This document shows, one piece after another, positions 5,421-10,333 of a DNA stretch of 10,333 nt; positions within the stretch are counted from its first letter, which is position 1; every line of letters begins with the position of its first letter. Under the pieces are notes generated by a model. The model saw only the letters and a list, made by a program, of their open reading frames with translations, ran no database searches and had not been told where the DNA came from. Source of the stretch: an uncultured Oscillospiraceae bacterium (GTDB lineage: Bacteria > Bacillota > Clostridia > Oscillospirales > Oscillospiraceae); the NCBI GenBank assembly GCA_934572365.1, contig CAKTKX010000031.1:1-10333 (forward strand), in the 5' to 3' direction. The position numbers were made by a program, and so were the translations under genes.

Positions 5421-6944
5421 ATGAAAGTCCGAAGCTATATTGCCATCGACTTAAAATCCTTCTACGCCTCCGTGGAGTGCATCCAGCGGGGGCTGGATCC
5501 CATGGCCACCAATCTGGTGGTGGCCGACCCCAGCCGCACCGACAAAACCATCTGCCTTGCGGTCTCCCCTTCCCTGAAATCCTTCGGCATTCCCGGCAGA
5601 CCCCGGCTGTTTGAGGTCGTACAGAAGATCGGGCAGGTCAACGCGCTGCGTAAGAACTCCGCCCCGGGGCGCGCCTTCACCGGCAAATCCCACGACTTTT
5701 GTGAGCTCCGCGGGCATCCGGAGCTGGAGGTGGACTACATCGTGGCACCTCCGCAGATGGCATATTATATGGAGACCAGTGCGGCCATCTACAATATTTA
5801 TCTCAAATACATCGCCCCGGAGGACATTCACCCCTACTCCATCGACGAGGTGTTCATCGACGCCACGAATTACCTGAAGCTCTACCGCATGACCCCGGAG
5901 GAGCTTGCCATGAAGATCATTCTGGACATTCTGGAAAATACCGGCATTACGGCCACCGCCGGGATTGGAACGAATCTGTACCTTGCCAAGGTAGCCATGG
6001 ACATTGTGGCGAAGCACATCCCCGCGGACAAAAACGGCGTGCGCATCGCCCAGCTGGACGAGCTGCGCTACCGGCAGGAGCTGTGGTCTCACCGTCCCCT
6101 GACGGATTTCTGGCGGGTCGGCCCCGGCTACGCGAAAAAGCTGGAAAAGGTGGGACTGCGCACCATGGGCGACGTTGCCCGGTGTTCCGTGGGCAAGCCT
6201 ACGGAATTTTACAACGAAGACCTGCTGTATAAGCTGTTCGGCGTCAACGCCCAGCTGCTGATCGACCACGCCTGGGGGTGGGAACCATGCACCATCGCGG
6301 ACATCAAGGCATACAAGCCGGAGTCCAGCAGCATCAGCCCCGGTCAGGTGCTGCAATGCCCCTATACCGCGGAAAAGGCCCGGCTGGTCGTCAGGGAAAT
6401 GGCGGATGATCTTTCCTTGGACTTAGTGGACAAAGGACTTGTCACCGACCAGATCGTCCTGACGGTGGGCTACGATATTGAAAATCTCACCGACCCGGAA
6501 CGAAGCCGCGCCTATCAGGGCCCCGTCACCGTTGACCGCTACGGCCGCAGAATTCCCAAGCACGCCCACGGCACCGCGAATCTGGGCGGGCATACCGCTT
6601 CCTCCAAGGCTATCGTCAGTGCTGTCGCAGAACTTTACGACCGCATCGTGAACTCCGCTCTTCTGGTCAGGCGGCTGTATCTGTCCGCCAATCATGTCGT
6701 CCCGGAGACCTCCCTGCCCCGCCATGAAAGCACTGAGCAGCTGGACTTTTTCTCCGATTTTGCTTCTCAGGAGAAGCGCCGCGCCGAAGAAGCAGCCGCC
6801 CGTGAGCGGGAAAAGCGCCGCCAGCAGGCGGTGCTGGCCATCAAAAAGAAGTACGGAAAAAACGCCATTCTGAAAGGCATGGACTTAGAGGAAGGCGCAA
6901 CCGCCAGAGACCGGAACGGTCAGATAGGAGGACACAAAGCATAA
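5421..6944 (+). CDS. Y-family translesion DNA polymerase (UvrX/UmuC-like)
   Basis: Copies damaged DNA past lesions with low fidelity. The 507 residues begin MKVRSYIAIDLKSFYASVEC: D10 is a metal ligand and Y15 the probable steric gate. The second palm motif YSIDEVFID carries D142 and E143. AGIGTNLYLAK (180-190) and the helix-hairpin-helix region FWRVGPGYAKKLEKVGL (from about 230) are typical. A beta-clamp binding motif QLDFF lies at 440-444. Beyond it comes a highly charged helix (about 450-475, rich in Arg, Glu and Lys) and a conserved-looking tail ending QIGGHKA. At over 500 residues it is longer than DinB (about 350) and closer to the UvrX/UmuC branch of Firmicutes. The promoter carries a LexA-like box. 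Its stop overlaps the next start by one base, so it is co-translated with the YolD-like protein. The exact subfamily name is an inference. Confidence 0.92.
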   Translation: MKVRSYIAIDLKSFYASVECIQRGLDPMATNLVVADPSRTDKTICLAVSPSLKSFGIPGRPRLFEVVQKIGQVNALRKNSAPGRAFTGKSHDFCELRGHPELEVDYIVAPPQMAYYMETSAAIYNIYLKYIAPEDIHPYSIDEVFIDATNYLKLYRMTPEELAMKIILDILENTGITATAGIGTNLYLAKVAMDIVAKHIPADKNGVRIAQLDELRYRQELWSHRPLTDFWRVGPGYAKKLEKVGLRTMGDVARCSVGKPTEFYNEDLLYKLFGVNAQLLIDHAWGWEPCTIADIKAYKPESSSISPGQVLQCPYTAEKARLVVREMADDLSLDLVDKGLVTDQIVLTVGYDIENLTDPERSRAYQGPVTVDRYGRRIPKHAHGTANLGGHTASSKAIVSAVAELYDRIVNSALLVRRLYLSANHVVPETSLPRHESTEQLDFFSDFASQEKRRAEEAAAREREKRRQQAVLAIKKKYGKNAILKGMDLEEGATARDRNGQIGGHKA

Positions 6945-7384
6945 TGGGCGAATATGACGATCTGCTTTATCTGCCCCACCCCGTTTCCCGGAAGCATCCC
7001 CCCATGTCCGCCATGGACAGAGCCGCGCAGTTTTCCCCCTTCTCCGCCCTCACCGGCTACGAGGCCGTTCTTCAGGAGGCAGGCCGTCTGACGGATAGCC
7101 GGGCGGAATTGTCGGAGTACAGCCGGGACATTCTGGATCAAAAGCAGAAAATTCTCCTGGACGCCGCCCCGACGTACCCGGAGATCACCATAACCTACTT
7201 CATCCCCGACCGCCGCAAGCAAGGCGGCGCGTATGGCACGCTCAAGGGAAATCTGAAGAAAATCGACCTTGCCCGCCGCGTAATCATCCTGCTGGACGGG
7301 ACGGAAGTTTCCCTGGACGATGTCGCGGATATCCAGTGCGAGCTGTTTGCCGATCCGGCCTATGGCAAACCGGGCGAATCGTAA
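6944..7384 (+). CDS. YolD-like protein, partner of the Y-family polymerase
   Basis: A 146-residue soluble protein. Residues 12-39 contain the family hallmark HPVSRKHPPMSAMDRAAQF followed by SPFSALTGYE, and residues 82-108 (ITYFIPDRRKQGGAYG, then LKKID) form the beta-rich part typical of the YolD domain. Proteins of this family are usually encoded beside UvrX-type polymerases and have been predicted to replace UmuD as the accessory subunit; no self-cleaving UmuD-like protease motif is seen here. ATG 6944 overlaps the polymerase TAA stop (TAATG), with AGGAGG at 6926-6931 as ribosome site, slightly far at 12 nt. It should be induced together with the polymerase. Biochemical function is not established. 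Confidence 0.85.
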   Translation: MGEYDDLLYLPHPVSRKHPPMSAMDRAAQFSPFSALTGYEAVLQEAGRLTDSRAELSEYSRDILDQKQKILLDAAPTYPEITITYFIPDRRKQGGAYGTLKGNLKKIDLARRVIILLDGTEVSLDDVADIQCELFADPAYGKPGES

Positions 7385-7455
7385 GCAGTCAGCCCATTCC
7401 ACCCCTTCCAAAAAGCTTGCACAGCCGAAAATATTCATCAAGCGTCAAAGTAAAA

Positions 7456-7495
7456 GCCTGGAACGAGAAAATTCTCGTTCCAGGCCTCTATTTTT
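7456..7495. terminator. Bidirectional hairpin terminator between the YolD gene and the ABC importer operon
   Basis: Arms GCCTGGAACGAGAA (7456-7469) and TTCTCGTTCCAGGC (7472-7485) are perfectly complementary; in RNA the top would open into a small loop around AAAATT. On the plus strand it is followed by CTCTATTTTT (7486-7495); on the minus strand by TTTTACTTT (7455-7447). It lies between convergent genes, 15 nt from the ATPase stop and 71 nt from the YolD stop, so it can end both units. Confidence 0.85.
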
Positions 7496-7500
7496 ACGCT

Positions 7501-8577
7501 TTACAGCACATGCACGCCATCCGCCTCAAACGTCAGGGCGCAGGTCTCACCCACCTGATAAATCCGGTGATTCTTGGGGTTGTAGTCCGTCAGCTTTACC
7601 AGGGTATCGCCCACCATCACGTGGTAGTTCTGATACGCGCCCATGAAGCAGCTGAGAACCACGCGGCATTTCAGGTTCCCCTCCGGAACAAGCCCGGCGG
7701 ACTCCGGCCGCAGAACGATGGTGTAATCCTCCCCTACCGCCATGTTCTCGGTGGCTGCTACCCGAACCTGGGTGTCCGCCAGCTGCAGCACGCCGCTGCC
7801 GCCCTCCAGCGCCACGCACTTACCCCTCAGGAAGTTGGCTTCGCCGATAAAGTCGGCAACGAATTCGCTGTTGGGGTGATAGTAGATTTCCTGGGGGCTG
7901 CCGATCTGGGCGACCACGCCCTTGTTCATGATGATGATGGAATCCGACAGCGCCATGGCCTCGCTCTGGTCGTGGGTGACGTAGATGGCGGTGATGCCCG
8001 TGGCCTGCTGGATGCGGCGGATTTCGGTACGCATACTCACCCGGAGCTTTGCGTCCAGATTGGACAGCGGCTCGTCAAACAGCAGTACGCCCGGCTCCAA
8101 TACCAGCGCCCGTGCCAGGGCGACACGCTGCTGCTGGCCGCCGGAAAGCTGGTTGGTCATCCGCGCCTCCATGCCGGACAGCTCCACCAGCTCCAGGATG
8201 CGGGTGACCCGCTCCTGGATTTCGTCCTTGGGAACCTTGCGCAGCTTCAGGCCGTAGGCCACGTTGTCAAACACGTTGTAGTGGGGCAGCAGAGCGTAGC
8301 TCTGGAACACCATTGCCGTGTCCCGCTTGTTGGGGGGCAGCGCGTTGATGGCCTCGTTGCCCAGGTAAATTTCGCCCTCGTCGGGGCTTTCAAAGCCGGC
8401 AATCATCCGCAGGGTCGTCGTCTTGCCGCAGCCGGAGGGACCCAGCAGGGTTACGAAGGAACCGGGCCGGATCTCCAGGCAGGTGTCCTTCACCGCGTAA
8501 AAGTCCTTGCCGGTCTTGGGGTCTTTATAGATCTTGGAAATATGATCCAGGCGAACGCCTTTTTTCTCTTTTTCCAT
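7501..8577 (-). CDS. ABC importer ATP-binding protein (iron(III)/polyamine/phosphonate-type, FbpC/PotA-like)
   Basis: Powers import of a small solute by hydrolysing ATP on the cytoplasmic side of the permease. The 358 residues match the usual length. Visible motifs are Walker A GPSGCGKTT (46-54), Q-loop Q92 in VFQSYALLPHYNVFDN, signature LSGGQQQR (144-151), Walker B LLFDEP (165-170) with D-loop SNLD, and H-loop H202 in VTHDQSEAMAL. A C-terminal regulatory TOBE-type domain runs from about residue 240 (IGEANFLRG), including VLRPESAGL. ATG 8577 has GGAGG at 8586-8590, inside the end of the permease gene, and only 3 nt separate the genes. The fused permease next door favours an iron(III), 2-aminoethylphosphonate or thiamine-like substrate over sugars. 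The substrate cannot be fixed from this protein. Confidence 0.92.
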   Translation of the reverse strand: MEKEKKGVRLDHISKIYKDPKTGKDFYAVKDTCLEIRPGSFVTLLGPSGCGKTTTLRMIAGFESPDEGEIYLGNEAINALPPNKRDTAMVFQSYALLPHYNVFDNVAYGLKLRKVPKDEIQERVTRILELVELSGMEARMTNQLSGGQQQRVALARALVLEPGVLLFDEPLSNLDAKLRVSMRTEIRRIQQATGITAIYVTHDQSEAMALSDSIIIMNKGVVAQIGSPQEIYYHPNSEFVADFIGEANFLRGKCVALEGGSGVLQLADTQVRVAATENMAVGEDYTIVLRPESAGLVPEGNLKCRVVLSCFMGAYQNYHVMVGDTLVKLTDYNPKNHRIYQVGETCALTFEADGVHVL

Positions 8578-8580
8578 AAC

Positions 8581-10302
8581 TCAAGCCTCCTTGATTTTTT
8601 TGCTGGTGCCGAAGAACTTCATGGCCAGATTCATCAGCAGCACCGAACCGTAGGTGATCAGAATCAGGATCGTGGCAAAGGCGCAGGCAATGCTGTAGGA
8701 GCCTTTTTCGGCAAATTCGTTGATCTGTACGGTGATGAGCAGGAACTGGGGCGTGACCAGCAGAATAATGGCGGAAATTGCCGTGATGCTGCGGACAAAC
8801 GCGGTGACAAGGCCGCTGAGGAAGGAATCCTTGATCAGCGGCAGCGTCACGGTCATGAAGACCCGGAAGCTGTTGGCGCCCATGTCGTAGGCGGATTCCT
8901 CGATGGATTTGTCAATCTGGCGCAGGGCGGAAATGCCGCTGCGGGTGCCGGTGGGCAGGCTGCGCACCACGAAGACAATGATAAGGATCGCCGCGCTTCC
9001 GTAAAGGCCGCTGAGCAGTCCCGTGTGGAACAGGCCGCCGGAGAAGCCCCGGATGTAGCCGACGCCCAGAACCGTACCGGGAACCGCCATGGCCAGCATG
9101 GAGACCGCCTCGATAAAGCCCTTGGCCTTGAATTTCTTCTTGACCACCAGGTAAGAGATGATCATGGACAGCAACGCCGTGATGGGCGCGGAGATCAGCG
9201 ACAGGACAAAGGAGTCCTTGAAGGCCTTCAGTCCCTTATACTTGGTGAAGACCTGGGTAAACCATTTGAAGGTCAGGGGGCTGAACTTGTAGCCCCAGGT
9301 GGGGAACAGCGCGCCAATGGGGACGCACAGGTACATCATGACCACGAAGATCGCCGCCAGAGAGCAAAGCACCGTCAGCGGAACCGTCACCGACTTATCG
9401 GAAATCAGCATTCTCGCCCGGGACGCCTTGCCCGTCAGGGTCGCGGCGGTTTTGGCCTCCAGATAGTATTTCTGAACGGCGAACATCAGCAGCGTAATGC
9501 TCAGCAGCACCACGGCCATCGCCGCAGCGCCCTCTTTGTCATATGCGCCGGTGATCTGCAAATAAATGGTCGTGGCCAGGGTATCGTAGGAGCCGCCGAT
9601 AATCATGGGGTTGGCAAAGTCGGCGATGGACTCGATGAAGGTCACCAGAAACGCATTGCCCAGTCCCGGAAGCATCAGCGGGAACGTAACAGTCGCAAAC
9701 ACCTTCCACCGGGAAGCGCCCATATCCCGGGCGGCCTCCTCCAGGGAGGGGTCGATGTTTTTCAGCAGCCCCTTAAGCATCATGTAGCACACCGGGAAGA
9801 AGGTCAGCGTCTGGACGATGGCGATACCCCAGAAGCCGTATACGTTGTTATCGTATATTTTCAGCAGGAACCGGGTAATCAGCCCCGCCTTTCCGAACAG
9901 CATGATCATGGACAATGACAGCACGAAGGGCGGCGAAACCACCGGCAGCATGGACACCACCTTGAACAGCCCGCCGGAGAATTTGCCCAGCTTCACGTAG
10001 ACCTCCACATAGGCAAACAGCAGCCCCAGCAGCGTGGAAAGAATGCCCACCAGAAAGCCGACCTTCAGGGTATTGGCAATGGATGTACGGAAATTCGCCA
10101 TGGCCAGAACCCGCTTGAAAATGCCCAGGGTCAGGCCGTTTTTGCTGTAAAAACTATCCACCAGCAGGATCGCCAGAGGGTAGAGAATAAACAAAGTCAG
10201 AAAAGCGATCAGAACCACGATGGTCGTGACCATGATTGGATCCGCCAGCAGCTTTCTGCGATCCAGGGACGCGCTTTGTCTTTTTGTCTTAACTTCTGTC
10301 AT
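8581..10302 (-). CDS. ABC importer permease with two fused membrane domains (FbpB/AfuB-like)
   Basis: Forms the whole membrane channel of the importer in one chain: 573 residues with two MetI-type domains, roughly 75-280 and 360-565, each with several membrane segments, plus a first helix at about 24-48. Each half has an ATPase-docking EAA loop: EEAARDMGASRWKVF (188-202) and EESAYDMGANSFRVF (468-482), the two being clear repeats. Fused double permeases are typical of iron(III) (FbpB), phosphonate and thiamine importers. ATG 10302 has AAAGGAGA at 10317-10310, 7 nt away. Only 31 nt upstream are visible, with no promoter; the substrate-binding protein gene is not in the window and may precede this gene past the right edge. 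The ATPase gene follows after 3 nt. The architecture is certain; the substrate is inferred only. Confidence 0.92.
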   Translation of the reverse strand: MTEVKTKRQSASLDRRKLLADPIMVTTIVVLIAFLTLFILYPLAILLVDSFYSKNGLTLGIFKRVLAMANFRTSIANTLKVGFLVGILSTLLGLLFAYVEVYVKLGKFSGGLFKVVSMLPVVSPPFVLSLSMIMLFGKAGLITRFLLKIYDNNVYGFWGIAIVQTLTFFPVCYMMLKGLLKNIDPSLEEAARDMGASRWKVFATVTFPLMLPGLGNAFLVTFIESIADFANPMIIGGSYDTLATTIYLQITGAYDKEGAAAMAVVLLSITLLMFAVQKYYLEAKTAATLTGKASRARMLISDKSVTVPLTVLCSLAAIFVVMMYLCVPIGALFPTWGYKFSPLTFKWFTQVFTKYKGLKAFKDSFVLSLISAPITALLSMIISYLVVKKKFKAKGFIEAVSMLAMAVPGTVLGVGYIRGFSGGLFHTGLLSGLYGSAAILIIVFVVRSLPTGTRSGISALRQIDKSIEESAYDMGANSFRVFMTVTLPLIKDSFLSGLVTAFVRSITAISAIILLVTPQFLLITVQINEFAEKGSYSIACAFATILILITYGSVLLMNLAMKFFGTSKKIKEA

Positions 10303-10333
10303 AAGCAGTTCTCCTTTCAGGGAAATGGGAACG

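Noticed and set aside
5451..6356. Minus-strand open frame of 301 codons antisense to the Y-family polymerase
   Set aside because: A shadow frame opposite a convincing polymerase. The composition is unnatural and no ribosome site was seen.
7461..7480. GAACGAG...CTCGTTC palindrome considered as a LexA box
   Set aside because: The half-site spacing is wrong for CGAAC-N4-GTTCG, and the sequence is better explained as the terminator stem.
7336..9918. Plus-strand open frame of 860 codons antisense to the ABC ATPase and permease genes
   Set aside because: The product is rich in His, Gln, Gly and Arg with no domain, and it lies opposite two clear ABC genes. Long antisense frames are common in GC-rich DNA. 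It also overlaps the YolD gene end and the terminator hairpin.
1..10333. CRISPR arrays, tRNA or rRNA genes, transposases and integrases
   Set aside because: None was seen: no regularly spaced repeats, no cloverleaf-like or ribosomal sequences, and no recombinase motifs in any frame.

Overview
The window looks like chromosome of a GC-rich gut-type Clostridia (Oscillospiraceae-like Firmicute). The reasons are strong AGGAGG-type ribosome binding sites, GC-rich codon choice, a lipoprotein signal ending in Leu-Cys-Ala-Cys, a Gram-positive LexA-like box, and a Y-family polymerase paired with a YolD-like protein. This assignment is inferred from style, not from a marker gene.

Layout from left to right. 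(1) Positions 1-962, minus strand: 5' part of a branched-chain-amino-acid-type ABC substrate-binding lipoprotein, cut by the window edge. (2) 963-1389: a divergent regulatory region with a minus-strand promoter for the lipoprotein and a perfect consensus plus-strand promoter, followed by a leader of about 220 nt. (3) 1390-3629, plus strand: a tight three-gene operon of MarR regulator, citrate synthase and second MarR regulator. It is closed by a long, nearly perfect inverted repeat at 3627-3687 that includes the last stop codon. (4) 3701-5248, minus strand: a multi-pass membrane protein resembling GtrII-type glucosyltransferases, convergent with the operon. (5) 5341-7384, plus strand: a DNA-damage cassette with a promoter, a LexA-like operator just after the predicted transcription start, a UvrX/UmuC-like Y-family DNA polymerase, and a YolD-like protein overlapping it by one base. 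(6) 7456-7495: a hairpin terminator shared by convergent units. (7) 7501-10302, minus strand: ATPase and fused double-domain permease genes of an iron(III)/polyamine/phosphonate-type ABC importer. Its binding-protein gene is not in the window and may lie beyond the right edge.

How the parts work together. The citrate synthase condenses acetyl-CoA with oxaloacetate and is bracketed by two different MarR-type repressors, which suggests autoregulated, ligand-responsive control that could extend to the divergent uptake lipoprotein. The polymerase/YolD pair is a mutagenic translesion module, probably induced by the SOS response. The two transport systems are unrelated to each other.

I found no CRISPR array, rRNA, tRNA, transposase or phage structural gene. 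Nothing here is clearly a new system. The most unusual items are the MarR-citrate synthase-MarR arrangement with its ideal promoter, and the long hairpin at its end.
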